Shown here one piece after another: positions 16,805 through 26,029 of a stretch of DNA of 64,000 bases (its first letter is position 1; each line of letters opens with the position of its first letter). Origin of the DNA: Lentibacillus cibarius. GTDB taxonomy: Bacteria; Bacillota; Bacilli; Bacillales; Amphibacillaceae. The notes beneath the pieces were generated by a model. The model ran no database searches. It was not told the origin of the DNA and was given only the letters and a program-made list of their open reading frames with translations. Location: NCBI RefSeq assembly GCF_005887555.1, contig NZ_VCIA01000001.1, positions 1,736,001 to 1,800,000 on the forward strand. Direction: 5' to 3'. The position numbers were made by a program, and so were the translations under genes.

Positions 16805-18226
16805 ATGGATTGGCTTTCTTTAATTCCATTTCTTATCGTGATTGGATTATCGATATGGCTGAAAAAGATTTTGCCCGGACTCGTGCTTGGAGTGCTTGTT
16901 GGCGCCTTGCTAGTCGAGTTCAGTATACTTGGTGGAACTCGTAAATCCGTTGACTATATCGTGACAACGTTATCTGATGAAAACAATATAAAAATTATTG
17001 CCTTTCTCTATCTGTTTGGCGGTCTGATTGGCATGATGAATATTTCAGGTGGTATCAAGGGCTTTTCAGAATGGATTGGTGACAAAATCAAGTCACAGCG
17101 CGGACTGCTCAGTCTTATTTGGGGGACACTTCCGTTCACGTTCATGATGCCGATGTTTCGCACAATGATGATCGGCCCAGTTGTGAAATCGCTCATGAAA
17201 GATATGCGCATTTCTAAACGTAAGGTCGGATTTACACTGGACGTGTCAACGAGTTCGGTCATCGTTCTTTTACCTGTAGCAACCGCATTTGTTGGGTTCA
17301 TGATCTCACTCGTGGAAAGCGGCGTCCAAAAACACCATTTAGATATGGATCCATATCAGATTTTTTTACTCAGTATTTTGTTTAATTTCTTTGCGATTGC
17401 CATGCTTGTGATTGGATTAATACGAACGTTCTGGTCACCTTCAAAAAAAGAAAGAGCACCAAAACAAAAAGGCAAAAAGAGCAATCAGGATGATAAGGAG
17501 GATTACCATCGCGCTGGCATAAAAAAAGAGCTGTCAACAGTCAAAGCACAGCCGTGGAACCTGATTGTACCGCTCGCTCTTTTGTTGGGACTTACATTGT
17601 TTTTGTTGTGGCAAGATGGTGTGTCCAAAGGGGCGGATACCATCTTTCAAGCCTTTTCCGAAGCAGATGCTACGTTTGTTATGCTGCTCGGTGTATTTTC
17701 GACGCTGATTTTAACATTTATTTTTTACATGGTTCGCCGTCAATCTATGGCAGAAACCATTTATCATTTTTATGATGGTGGTAACCAGCTCATGCAGGCA
17801 ATTATCTTATTAATCCTTGTTTGGGCATTATCGCTGGTCACCGAGGATCTTGGTTTTTCTAACTTTATCAATGCCACAATTGGAACGTTTTTGCCTGGTT
17901 TTACGATACCAGCCATCGTGTTTGTACTTGGAGCAATCGTTAGCTATTTTCTCGGTTCCTCGTGGGGAACGTGGGGGATATTTATGCCACTCGGAATGGC
18001 GCTAGCTGTTTCCACAGGAGCATCTATACCACTGACGGTCGGTGCTGTCTTTGCGAGTGGTTCATTCGGTTCCATGACCTCACCACTTGGAGATACGACA
18101 ATTACTACCGCGTCTATTCTAGAAATGCCATTAGTCGCTTATGCCCGCTATAAGTTGAAAGTCTGTGCGATTGGAGCTGGTATCGCAACTGCGCTTTACC
18201 TTGCCGCCGGATTTTTTCTTACTTAA
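16805..18226 (+). CDS. nhaC: Na+/H+ antiporter NhaC family
   Basis: A 473-aa membrane protein with about 11-12 helices. The C-terminal half carries the NhaC hallmark GSSWGTWGIFMPLGMALAVS and GSFGSMTSPLGDTTITTASI, and the N-terminal half GTLPFTFMMPMFRTMMIGPV. NhaC proteins exchange cytoplasmic sodium for protons, or malate/lactate and sodium in the MleN branch. Pure sodium export fits a salt-adapted cell but is inferred. A charged loop KKERAPKQKGKKSNQDDKED divides the halves. It lies 68 bp after the BCCT gene on the same strand, and its ribosome site is inside a hairpin (16742-16799). Confidence 0.88.
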   Translation: MDWLSLIPFLIVIGLSIWLKKILPGLVLGVLVGALLVEFSILGGTRKSVDYIVTTLSDENNIKIIAFLYLFGGLIGMMNISGGIKGFSEWIGDKIKSQRGLLSLIWGTLPFTFMMPMFRTMMIGPVVKSLMKDMRISKRKVGFTLDVSTSSVIVLLPVATAFVGFMISLVESGVQKHHLDMDPYQIFLLSILFNFFAIAMLVIGLIRTFWSPSKKERAPKQKGKKSNQDDKEDYHRAGIKKELSTVKAQPWNLIVPLALLLGLTLFLLWQDGVSKGADTIFQAFSEADATFVMLLGVFSTLILTFIFYMVRRQSMAETIYHFYDGGNQLMQAIILLILVWALSLVTEDLGFSNFINATIGTFLPGFTIPAIVFVLGAIVSYFLGSSWGTWGIFMPLGMALAVSTGASIPLTVGAVFASGSFGSMTSPLGDTTITTASILEMPLVAYARYKLKVCAIGAGIATALYLAAGFFLT

Positions 18227-18280
18227 ACCTTTTCAGCAACCCAATGATACAAATCGAAACGGATTCGACGCTTGCATAAA

Positions 18281-18323
18281 AAACCCCTTCGCCATTACTG
18301 CAAATGTCTTGGCGAGGGGGTTT
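18281..18323. terminator. Bidirectional terminator between nhaC and DUF421 gene
   Basis: Stem AAACCCCTTCGCCA / TGGCGAGGGGGTTT (one unpaired pair) with A/T tracts on both sides. It serves the convergent genes and overlaps the stop of the DUF421 gene. Confidence 0.88.
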
Positions 18324-18960
18324 GTGTTTCTTGTTTCTTTTCATCATCGTCAATTTCTTTAAAAATATCACGTTTCCATTTCATCTCTTCTAGCTCATTA
18401 TTCAAATCATTTAATTGTGTACGCAGTTGACTAATTTGTGCATCGGTAGACAGTTGACTCAAAATTTGCTGGATGTTTGCTGACAGTTGTTCGAACTCTT
18501 TCCTTGTAACCGGCTGGGCTTCCTTTTTGAGCGTGAATCCAACCTGTCCATTTGGTTCCAGTGTTGCCCATTCAACATCATCTATGTTACTAACATTTTT
18601 CATGCGCAGGTTCATCTCTAGCTGGTCCACAGTCAATCGTAATTTTTTTAAATTCTTTTCTTTTACTTGACCGTTCTCAATTAAAATTTTTGATTTTCCA
18701 GTAATTAGTTTTTCAAATATATTCCCTTTAATTTGTACGTATTCCATGATAAACAATGTCACAATAAGGAGTGTTCCCACAGCTAGCGTCACCCAGATGT
18801 TTTTTCCGGATACCGGCTGAATAAGCAAAGAACCGATTCCAATCATGATGACCGTCTGTGGCAACGTCATTTGGGAGATCGATTTTCTTCCTGCCATCCG
18901 CAGTAAAAATGTCCCACCAACGACAATAATAATCGATTTCCATATCCAGTCCAGTTCCAT
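18295..18960 (-). CDS. DUF421 membrane protein (YetF type)
   Basis: A 221-aa protein with two or three N-terminal helices (residues 8-75). The DUF421 core follows, with GRKSISQMTLPQTVIMIGIG, GKSKILIENGQVKEKNLKK and a soluble beta domain. The C terminus is a charged coiled coil of about 60 residues rich in Gln/Glu. B. subtilis relatives (YetF, YrbG) are linked to spore or envelope functions, but the molecular role is unknown. It is a single gene. Its promoter should lie in the repeat-rich stretch after 18960. Confidence 0.85.
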   Translation of the reverse strand: MELDWIWKSIIIVVGGTFLLRMAGRKSISQMTLPQTVIMIGIGSLLIQPVSGKNIWVTLAVGTLLIVTLFIMEYVQIKGNIFEKLITGKSKILIENGQVKEKNLKKLRLTVDQLEMNLRMKNVSNIDDVEWATLEPNGQVGFTLKKEAQPVTRKEFEQLSANIQQILSQLSTDAQISQLRTQLNDLNNELEEMKWKRDIFKEIDDDEKKQETQTPSPRHLQ

Positions 18961-19077
18961 ATTACCACGCCCCCTCTAACTTAGTGTGAATAAAATAGCG
19001 TTTCTTATGCATAAGAAAGGCGGCCCCGGTGCAGTCCCCCAGCCCCGTGTAGTCATTTGCCTGAGGAGCGACCTTTC

Positions 19078-19235
19078 CTGGGGATTTCTTCCTCGGTTGG
19101 GCGCTCATTCGCTTGATGAGCGACTTTTGCTGGGGGGTTCTTCCTCGTTTGGGCGCTCATTCGCTTGATGAGCGACTTTTGCTGGGGGTTTTTTCCTCGG
19201 TTGGGCTCTCATTCGCTTGATGAGGGACCTTTTCA
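19078..19235. repeat. 52-bp palindromic tandem array
   Basis: Three head-to-tail units of 52 bp start at about 19078, 19130 and 19182, each beginning CTGGGG. Each unit has the dyad CGCTCAT-TCGCTTG-ATGAGCG; the last copy is degraded on one arm (CTCTCAT..ATGAGGG). A poorer partial copy may follow to about 19262. The array lies between the 5' end of the DUF421 gene and the 3' end of the parR-like gene. Each unit could form a hairpin in RNA or DNA. No reading frame with a ribosome site is seen. Confidence 0.8.
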
Positions 19236-19290
19236 ACAGCTCTGCTCTTCATTTAGGCGTTCATCAGCTACACACATGCGGATACCAAAA

Positions 19291-19323
19291 AACGCTTGGA
19301 TAAAATTTTTCTATCCAAGCGTT
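19291..19323 (-). terminator. Terminator of the parM-parR operon
   Basis: Perfect 12-bp stem AACGCTTGGATA / TATCCAAGCGTT with an A/T loop and T-rich flank on the minus strand, 14 bp beyond the parR-like stop. Confidence 0.9.
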
Positions 19324-19336
19324 TTTCTAACACCAT

Positions 19337-19885
19337 TTATTTATTCATTTTCGAGAAGAAGTCCGCCAATGGATCTTCCTCCTCTTGTGGTTCTTCGGTC
19401 TCTGGCTCATGCAAATCGTCAAGCGCGTTAAGATCGACGTTATCCAAATCAGGTGCATTCGTTGTAGAAGGTTCAGGTTCCGGCTCAGGTGGTTTCGTCT
19501 GTTCCAACTCCATGTCCAATTCCGGCTCCATCTGCGTATCCAGTTGATTGCTGTTCAATGTGGCCAATATCGACGTCGCACGGACCGGATCTTGCATGAG
19601 CTGATACACAATGTTACCAATCAAGGCTTCGGAATGTTCATGCTTCAGCCAGTTTTTCTGTTCTTTCGTAAGTTGACGGGGGAGCGGCACCGTAACGGAT
19701 TCGCGCTCCCGGGTGAACGTCTCCTGCACACCTTTAAGTACAAATTGGGCAATTTGACTGGAAAAATTGCGGCGTTCGGTTTCCTTTATCTTTTGCAGTT
19801 GCTTTAAAAGATAATCAGGTGTGTCGGACGGTATTCGAAATGTGATCGATTGTCCGCGTTCAATACTTTTTTTCGACCGTTGCAT
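19337..19885 (-). CDS. ParR-like partition adaptor
   Basis: A 182-aa protein starting 9 bp after the actin-like gene. The N-terminal half is basic, with ITFRIPSDTPDYLLKQLQKI and KETERRNFSSQIAQFVLKGV, which looks like a ribbon-helix-helix DNA-binding fold. The C-terminal half is strongly acidic and Pro/Glu rich, with EPELDMELE and PEPEPEPS. This split, DNA-binding head and acidic tail, is what ParR-type adaptors of type II partition systems use to tie the centromere to the actin filament. No close named family was recognised, so the role rests on gene order and composition. Confidence 0.65.
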   Translation of the reverse strand: MQRSKKSIERGQSITFRIPSDTPDYLLKQLQKIKETERRNFSSQIAQFVLKGVQETFTRERESVTVPLPRQLTKEQKNWLKHEHSEALIGNIVYQLMQDPVRATSILATLNSNQLDTQMEPELDMELEQTKPPEPEPEPSTTNAPDLDNVDLNALDDLHEPETEEPQEEEDPLADFFSKMNK

Positions 19886-19894
19886 GCAATCACC

Positions 19895-21067
19895 TTATGA
19901 TTCATCCGCTGCGGCTGTTTCCTCTGCTTCCGCCGGAGTATTTTTGTTCACAAAATCCATAATCAATTTATAATATGCGTTGGCCATCATCCAGATGCTT
20001 TCCTGTTCATCTTCAAAAAAGTCAATATTAAATCCGTCCAATTTATTGTTAAGCGCCTTTAAATAATCTTTCAGCACTGCCGAGCCGCCACCGACGAAAT
20101 AACAAATTTCTGACTGTGAATTTTTTTGCCAGACATTCCGTAAGTTCCGGTATTCTTTTTTAGCAAGTTCCAGCAATATTCGATCGGTTATATCATGGAC
20201 GTTCGTACGACTCCCTTTTACCATGATGTGATGACGGTCGTTTTTACGTGTAATAATATCAACAACGTCACGTCGGCTGTCCAATTCAACACCATGTCTC
20301 GTTCTGATTTCATCACGGATTTGCTCTAGTGACTCCGCAACCCCAATCGGGAATCCTTGAGCCTTGTCATCATCGACATTCCGATTTTTAATGACTGCAA
20401 TATCTGTTGATAAACCGCCGATGTCCTGAATTAAAATTTGCTGATCAATCAATTCTTTGTTAATGACGTTTAGGTTGTTATCCATGATCAAATTGACATA
20501 AGCGGCAAACCCTTCTGGATACACTTTCACTTCATCAAATTTAATGTTCACTTTTTTACCCTGATATTGTGGTGTAACAAGAAATTCAACCTGATGCACC
20601 GACCCAAGCAGTTGGGAGCGGTAGCCAACATCTTTTCCCTCCTTCACTTCACGAAGCGGCAGGCCTGTTCCCAATGTGTAATTAGCATCGATGACATCAT
20701 TTTTACCTTGATGGAATGAATGACTGCTGACTGCATCCAGTGCAATGGAAGCGAATAGCATCACTAGTGTCTGATCCTCTTCTGATTTGCTGCTGCCAGG
20801 ATCAAGCTCTGTGGAATTGTCCGTTTTCGTTGCTAGGTTACCGACACGATAGACGGCATTATTTTCTTCCAGGGCAGGGGAGTGGACCCGAATGTGGAGG
20901 TTATCAATCGGTTCTTTTTCATCTAAATCTTCTATTCCAATAACTGGACGATCCTCCATATCACGCGCAATCACATTTGGTATGTAATAGGATTGTTCCA
21001 TTTTTCCAAAGTTTGCTTTTACTGCATCATTTCCAACATCAACAGCTGCGATTCTTCCTTGTGTCAT
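19895..21067 (-). CDS. parM: ParM/StbA-family actin-like ATPase
   Basis: A 390-aa bacterial actin. The phosphate-1 loop AAVDVGNDAVKANFG, the phosphate-2 loop IQDIGGLSTDIAVI and the adenosine motif YFVGGGSAVLKDYL are all present in order. Such ATPases build filaments that push sister plasmids apart (ParM, AlfA, Alp7A). The C terminus is Ala/Glu rich. The ATG at 21067 is 10 nt after GAGGAG; the first ATG at 21076 is too close to that site. Upstream lies an iteron-like region (21155-21290) and downstream the ParR-like gene and a terminator, making a full three-part partition cassette. Chromosomal placement beside rlmN suggests plasmid or phage origin, or a role of its own. Confidence 0.85.
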   Translation of the reverse strand: MTQGRIAAVDVGNDAVKANFGKMEQSYYIPNVIARDMEDRPVIGIEDLDEKEPIDNLHIRVHSPALEENNAVYRVGNLATKTDNSTELDPGSSKSEEDQTLVMLFASIALDAVSSHSFHQGKNDVIDANYTLGTGLPLREVKEGKDVGYRSQLLGSVHQVEFLVTPQYQGKKVNIKFDEVKVYPEGFAAYVNLIMDNNLNVINKELIDQQILIQDIGGLSTDIAVIKNRNVDDDKAQGFPIGVAESLEQIRDEIRTRHGVELDSRRDVVDIITRKNDRHHIMVKGSRTNVHDITDRILLELAKKEYRNLRNVWQKNSQSEICYFVGGGSAVLKDYLKALNNKLDGFNIDFFEDEQESIWMMANAYYKLIMDFVNKNTPAEAEETAAADES

Positions 21068-21154
21068 CTGTATCATTCTCCTCTCGTGAAAATAGTTTCC
21101 CTTTTAAGAATAATAGATTTCACCAATATACGCAATCAGACTTTATATGCATTC

Positions 21155-21290
21155 TTTTTTGTATACGTGTACACATTCCAGCAAACGCCTATACAACACT
21201 ATGTGTACTTAATTGCACACACGCACACGACTTTGTTTACAGCAAGTATACAATATGCATACATGTGTGCACATTTGTGTATAGTTAAAT
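21155..21290. promoter_or_regulatory. Candidate parC centromere/operator
   Basis: The 136 bp upstream of parM are packed with variants of TGTGTAC/GTACACA and TATACA: ATACGTGTACACATT, ACTATGTGTACTTAA, TTGCACACACGCACACGAC, AAGTATACAATATGC and ATGTGTGCACATTTGTGTAT. Such clustered, partly palindromic repeats before an actin-ParR operon are typical of type II centromeres, which double as operators for autorepression. Confidence 0.6.
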
Positions 21291-21354
21291 AATGGTAAAT
21301 TGACTACACTTTTTTAGCAAAACTATCCCCCTCTAGTAACTAAAACCAATTAAA

Positions 21355-21391
21355 AAACACATGAGAAATCGTGCGACTTCTCATGTGTTTC
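21355..21391 (-). terminator. Terminator of rlmN
   Basis: Stem AAACACATGAGAA / TTCTCATGTGTTT with an 11-nt loop, 15 bp beyond the rlmN stop on the minus strand, with an A/T tract on the far side. Confidence 0.85.
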
Positions 21392-21405
21392 ATTTAAAAA
21401 TAAAT

Positions 21406-22479
21406 CTATGCCCGACCGGCACGCTCTTTCTTCACTTGTTTACTACGGAGCTGGCCGCATGCGGCATCTATGTCTGCTCCGTTTTCCCAGCGGACGCCAC
21501 ATTGAATGCCGTTCGCCCGCAATTCTTCATAAAATGCTTGAATAGTCTCAGAGTCACTGCGCTGGTATTGGTCGTGCTCACTAACTGTGTTATACGGAAT
21601 CAAATTCACATACGACAGGTGGCGCTTATCTGACAACAACTGTACAAGTTCCTCAGCATCTTCTTTATGGTCATTCACGCCTTTAAGCATGATGTACTCA
21701 TAAGTGATGCGTCGGTTAACCCGTTCAAGATAGTAATCGACTGCCTTCATCAACTTTTCAATTGGAAAAGCGCGATTGATCTTCATAATGGACGTTCGCA
21801 GCTCATTGTTCGGCGCATGTAACGAAATAGCCAGGTTCACTTGTGTGCCGCTATCTGCCCACTCGTAAATTTTATGCGCAAGCCCACTCGTAGACACCGT
21901 GATATGACGCGCACCGATATTAAGTCCTGCATCATCGTTGACGACACTGATAAAGTCCATCAAGTTGTTAAAGTTGTCAAACGGCTCGCCGATACCCATA
22001 ACAACGATGTGGCTGACCCGCTCGTCGTTGCCCTTGGCGTCCATATCCTTCTGCACATTCATAATCTGTTCAACGATTTCACTGCTATCGAGATCACGGT
22101 TTTTTCGCAGCAAGCCACTTGCACAGAACGAACAGCCAATATTACAGCCAACCTGGGTCGTTACGCATACGGACAGTCCGTAATTAAATCGCATCAACAC
22201 CGTCTCAATCAGATTGCCATCAGCCAGCCGAAATAAATACTTAATCGTACCATCCGCTGATTCCTGCTTGATTTCTTCCTTCATGGTATGCAGGATGAAA
22301 TTTTCCTCCAGTAGGGCAATCGTTTCTTTGTTGACGTTTTTCATATCCGCGAATTGATGGATGCGCTTTTTGTACAGCCAGTTCCACACCTGATCGGCGC
22401 GAAAACGGCGCTGACCGTGGTTGATGAGCCAGTTTTTCAATTGTTCATATGTTAAACCGTAAATGGATTTATTGCTCAT
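21406..22479 (-). CDS. rlmN: RlmN-type 23S rRNA A2503 methyltransferase
   Basis: A 357-aa radical SAM enzyme that methylates C2 of A2503 in 23S rRNA (and A37 of some tRNAs). The cluster motif [10 protein letters not shown] is C-x3-C-x2-C. The methyl-carrying Cys is in [13 protein letters not shown], and [10 protein letters not shown] and [11 protein letters not shown] are family markers. The helper stretch reads [15 protein letters not shown] where the usual Bacillus enzyme has STLGGLKRNLEAGEI, so this may be a diverged second copy rather than the housekeeping gene. The start at 22479 has GAGGG upstream. The ISLre2 insertion begins only 60 bp from the start, in what should be promoter territory. 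Confidence 0.85.
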   Translation of the reverse strand: MSNKSIYGLTYEQLKNWLINHGQRRFRADQVWNWLYKKRIHQFADMKNVNKETIALLEENFILHTMKEEIKQESADGTIKYLFRLADGNLIETVLMRFNYGLSVCVTTQVGCNIGCSFCASGLLRKNRDLDSSEIVEQIMNVQKDMDAKGNDERVSHIVVMGIGEPFDNFNNLMDFISVVNDDAGLNIGARHITVSTSGLAHKIYEWADSGTQVNLAISLHAPNNELRTSIMKINRAFPIEKLMKAVDYYLERVNRRITYEYIMLKGVNDHKEDAEELVQLLSDKRHLSYVNLIPYNTVSEHDQYQRSDSETIQAFYEELRANGIQCGVRWENGADIDAACGQLRSKQVKKERAGRA

Positions 22480-22538
22480 GTTATCCCTCATTTCCAAACG
22501 TTCCAATCACCTATTGTACTATAGTGGCAAATAGAACG

Positions 22539-24195
22539 GATTGAGTCAAGTACTTGTGGGAGATTTTTTTCAAGTCCCTTTTTTGTATTGTTTTAGTCAA
22601 CTTTTGGTAACGGTTTCATGTTTATATCATTTTAATCAGTTGGTGCTTTTTTACTTTTTCAAATTCCCCGTAATCCTTTTAATGCGTCTGTAATTGGTTT
22701 CCCGATAGCCTGCCTCAGATAACCCAGATTGTTGCGTGTTGCTTCTGCAGCACTTTCTTTTAGCTTTTCTACAAAGTGTTTAGGCGGCTTTTCTTCTTTG
22801 CTTTCCTGTATTAATTCCTGCGTCTGTTCAAGTATCCCCTGCAGCGTTTTTATCTTCAGATTATCTTTGAGGGCAACCATGATATCGATGAATTTATCAA
22901 GCCCTTTATCACTCCAACTACGCCCGTTTTTGAGCCTTCTAGCGAACACACTCATCGTTCCCTCTGCACTCCCCATCGGGCGGAATCCTGTTGTATCTAT
23001 GCCCCTCTCTTTTAGTTTTTCACGGTAATCTCCCAGTGCCTCTGGATATTGGGAAAGCTGGGCAATTAACTCTTCCAGCCGTTCTTCCTTCTTTTCATTT
23101 TCAAGCGTACCCACCGCACTGTTTAATTCCACCATGAAACCTTCCCAGTCATAGCTTGCTAGTTTCTTTCGGATGGAGCGGTATCTTGAATGACCCCGAA
23201 ACAAACGCTGCACATCCCGGGCAACATGAAAACGGTCGATGACAAAGGTCGCATTATGCTGGAAATGATCCCGGCAGGATGTGATCCACTTCGCTCCATC
23301 CCCATTAATAACGAGGTGGTGCCTGGTCGGATCATACTCGTAAGTAGCCATTAGATACTGCTCAAATTCTTCCCAGAACGGCAGATTTCCTTCATGAATG
23401 AAATGTCGCTTCTCTATCAGCTTTGCTCGTTTACCATTCATTTCCCAGCCCTGATGCACACTGGCAATCTTAATTTCCTTGCCTTTTTTCTTTTTCTCTT
23501 GGCTTTTCGTATAAAGCCCGTCCACCTCCACGAATACAACATCCTGTTCGAGTGGCACTGACTCTTCCGGCACAACCTCCGTATTCAAAAGCTGCTGGCG
23601 TATACCTTCATGACTGATGACAGGGTAGCCCAAAAGCTTCTCCATTGCCTTCCCAGCCTGTCGATAGGAAACGCCTGTTACAGCCAGTTCAATAGCCAAA
23701 TCTTGCACCACCGGACTCATTCCCTTTGTGCCGTCAAAAGCTAAATACTGATCCAATAAATAGACATACTTTCCCGTCTCTTTATCTTGATAATAATTTC
23801 TTTTCAGTTCCACCTGCCCAAAGACGGACTCAAACTTTAATGTTCTTTTATCCTTCAAATAAAATCGTTGCTTATCCCTTTCTGAAGCAATCGCCTCATC
23901 TATTTCCTGTAACGTCTGTGCCATCACCTGAGAAAAACTTTCCTGCAATGCACGGTATGTAATTTGTTCTAATTCTTTCATTGTAAGCGCAGATATGATA
24001 TCTTTCATTAGAGGACCTCTTTCTATAGTTGTTGTTGTAGCAGACTTAACTATACAAGAAAAGGTCCTCTTTTTCATGTAAAACACCCTTTAAACTACCG
24101 CGCTTCGCTTGCTGGCCTCATCTTTGGCGTAGAAGTCTTCCGACTTCAACACCAAAGATGAGGTATATGTTCTCCCATAAACATTTTACTCTAAC
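22539..24195 (-). mobile_element. ISLre2-family insertion sequence, copy 1
   Basis: A 1657-bp element from GATTGAGTCAAG to ACTCTAAC, with imperfect inverted ends (GATTGAGTCAA versus GTTAGAGTAAA). It is flanked by 9-bp target duplications AATAGAACG at 22530-22538 and 24196-24204. An internal palindrome (24117-24163, arms CTCATCTTTGG / CCAAAGATGAG) lies near its right end. Copy 2 at 48183-49839 has the same length and encodes the same protein. The duplications were read directly. Confidence 0.92.
22659..24008 (-). CDS. ISLre2-family transposase (UPF0236)
   Basis: A 450-aa DDE-type transposase. Likely catalytic acids are in FVEVDGLYTKS and VINGDGAKWI, with the usual HQGWEMNG stretch between them. 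I start it at ATG 24008, which has AAAGAGG upstream. A 26-codon in-frame extension to 24086 exists, but it runs through a long inverted repeat whose 3' arm (AGAAAGAGGTCCTCT, about 24010-24024) holds the ribosome site and pairs with AGAGGACCTTTTCT (about 24060-24073). That structure should hide the site when transcription enters from outside. Confidence 0.93.
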   Translation of the reverse strand: MKDIISALTMKELEQITYRALQESFSQVMAQTLQEIDEAIASERDKQRFYLKDKRTLKFESVFGQVELKRNYYQDKETGKYVYLLDQYLAFDGTKGMSPVVQDLAIELAVTGVSYRQAGKAMEKLLGYPVISHEGIRQQLLNTEVVPEESVPLEQDVVFVEVDGLYTKSQEKKKKGKEIKIASVHQGWEMNGKRAKLIEKRHFIHEGNLPFWEEFEQYLMATYEYDPTRHHLVINGDGAKWITSCRDHFQHNATFVIDRFHVARDVQRLFRGHSRYRSIRKKLASYDWEGFMVELNSAVGTLENEKKEERLEELIAQLSQYPEALGDYREKLKERGIDTTGFRPMGSAEGTMSVFARRLKNGRSWSDKGLDKFIDIMVALKDNLKIKTLQGILEQTQELIQESKEEKPPKHFVEKLKESAAEATRNNLGYLRQAIGKPITDALKGLRGI

Positions 24196-24229
24196 AATAG
24201 AACGGGCCACCAAGATGGGATTGCGACAT

Positions 24230-24941
24230 GCTATCCCGCCGATGTGCGACGCTATTCCGTCGATGTGCAACGCTATTCCGTCGATGCGCAACACTATTCC
24301 GTCGATGTGCAGCGCTATTCCGTCGATGTGCAACGCTATTCCGTTGATGTGCGACGCTATTCCGTCGATGTGCGACGCTATTCCGTTGATGGGCAACGCT
24401 ATTCCGTTGATGGGCAGCACTATTCCGTCGATGTCCACTGCTATTCCGTTGATGGGCGACGCTATTCCGTTGATGTACAACACTATTCCGTCGATGTGCA
24501 TCGCTATTCCGTCGATATGCAACGCTATTCCGTTGATGTACAACACTATTCCGTCGATGTGCAACGCTATTCCGCCGATGCGCACCAATATTCCGTCGAT
24601 GTGCGACGCTATTCCGTTGATGCGCAACGCTATTCCTTTGATGGGCAACACTATTCCGTCGATGTCCACTGCTATTCCGTTGATATGCAACGCTATTCCG
24701 TTGATGTACAACACTATTCCGTCGATGTGCATCGCTATTCCGTCGATATGCAACGCTATTCCGTTGATGTACAACACTATTCCGTCGATGTGCAACGCTA
24801 TTCCGCCGATGCGCACCAATATTCCGTCGATGTGCGACGCTATTCCGTTGATGCGCAACGCTATTCCGTTGATGGGCAACACTATTCCGTCGATATGCAA
24901 CGCTATTCCGCCGATGCGCACCAATGTTCCGTTGATGTTCG
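24230..24941. repeat. 21-bp phrase array, family C (about 34 units)
   Basis: About 34 units of exactly 21 bp. Each has the 12-bp core TATTCCGTYGAT (Y mostly C or T; CC in a few) plus a variable 9-bp spacer such as GTGCAACGC, GGGCAACAC or GCGCACCAA. A 231-bp higher-order copy (11 units) repeats, for example from about 24481 to 24712. Because 21 is a multiple of 3 and the units lack stops, four reading frames of about 255-285 codons stay open on both strands. None has a good ribosome site, and the spacer variation does not favour synonymous change, so I regard the array as noncoding. Confidence 0.9.
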
Positions 24942-25019
24942 ATTCCCTGGTATGCAAGCAAATAATTGGCATAGTATAACAACTACTCGTATCATTTCCA
25001 GTAAGGAGTGATTAAAAAC

Positions 25020-26018
25020 ATGGCAAAAACATTTAATAATATTCCACTATCTGTTCTGGATCTGGCACCTGTTTTGGAAGGTGGCACGCCGGAACAATCA
25101 TTTAAAAATAGTATGGCGTTAGCGAGAAACGTGGAGCAATTCGGGTTTAACCGCTACTGGCTAGCCGAGCACCATAACATGCCCGGGATTGCCAGCTCAG
25201 CAACGTCGGTACTGATTGGCTATATCGCCGGGGAAACGAGTAGTATGAGGGTCGGTTCAGGAGGCGTCATGCTTCCGAACCACGCTGCCCTCGTGATTGC
25301 CGAGCAATTTGGAACACTGGCAACACTTTACCCAGGACGTATTGACCTTGGGCTCGGACGCGCTCCTGGCACTGACCAGATTACGGCCTATGCACTACGG
25401 CGGACGTTGAATCAACGTGTAGAGGACTTTCCAAATCAAGTGGAAGAACTCGAAAATTACTTTGCCGGCACTGCTAATGTGCATGCTGTTCCCGGTGAAG
25501 GGCTCGACATTCCAATCTGGCTACTTGGATCTAGCGGATTCAGTGCACAGCTGTCAGCGCAAAAGGGATTGCCATTTTCATTTGCGAGCCATTTTGCCCC
25601 GGACAACACGATGGCTGCATTAAAGCTGTACCGCGACCAATTTCAGCCGTCCAGCCGCATGGAACAACCGCACGCCATGATTGGTGTCAATATCGTTGCT
25701 GCGGATACGGATGAAGAAGCCAAATATTTAGCAACTACCCAGCAGCAACAGCTATTGAGTATTCGGCGTGGACAGCCGATGAAACTGCAGCCGCCAATTG
25801 AAAACACTGATGAGGTTTGGTCAGAAATGGAAAAAGCGGTAGTCGAGCAGTCGGCCAACTCGCCATACACAATCATTGGCAGTAAAGAAACGGTGCGACA
25901 AGGTCTGGAACAACTACTTGAAGACACCGGAGCCGATGAAATGATCGTCAACTCCCAAATTTATGATATTGATGCTCGAATCCGTTCGTATGAAATTGTT
26001 GGCGAACTAATGGATTAA
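25020..26018 (+). CDS. LLM-class flavin-dependent oxidoreductase
   Basis: A 332-aa luciferase-like monooxygenase of the MsnO8/YceB type. Markers are [52 protein letters not shown] and [11 protein letters not shown]. Such enzymes use FMNH2 or F420 to oxidise small organic substrates; the substrate is unknown. The ATG at 25020 follows AAGGAG at 11 nt. The frame from 25008 begins right on the ribosome site and is less likely. The gene stands alone between the 21-bp array and a terminator. A decayed second copy of its 3' half lies at 26708. Confidence 0.88.
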   Translation: MAKTFNNIPLSVLDLAPVLEGGTPEQSFKNSMALARNVEQFGFNRYWLAEHHNMPGIASSATSVLIGYIAGETSSMRVGSGGVMLPNHAALVIAEQFGTLATLYPGRIDLGLGRAPGTDQITAYALRRTLNQRVEDFPNQVEELENYFAGTANVHAVPGEGLDIPIWLLGSSGFSAQLSAQKGLPFSFASHFAPDNTMAALKLYRDQFQPSSRMEQPHAMIGVNIVAADTDEEAKYLATTQQQQLLSIRRGQPMKLQPPIENTDEVWSEMEKAVVEQSANSPYTIIGSKETVRQGLEQLLEDTGADEMIVNSQIYDIDARIRSYEIVGELMD

Positions 26019-26029
26019 GTCTAACTAAA

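Noticed and set aside
24230..24941. CRISPR array
   Set aside because: Repeats are 12 bp with 9-bp semi-conserved spacers, far below CRISPR dimensions. The spacers are not unique and no cas gene is present.
24118..25011. Long repeat proteins encoded in the 21-bp array on either strand
   Set aside because: Four frames are open only because the period is a multiple of three without stops. No ribosome site fits, and the variation is not biased to synonymous positions.
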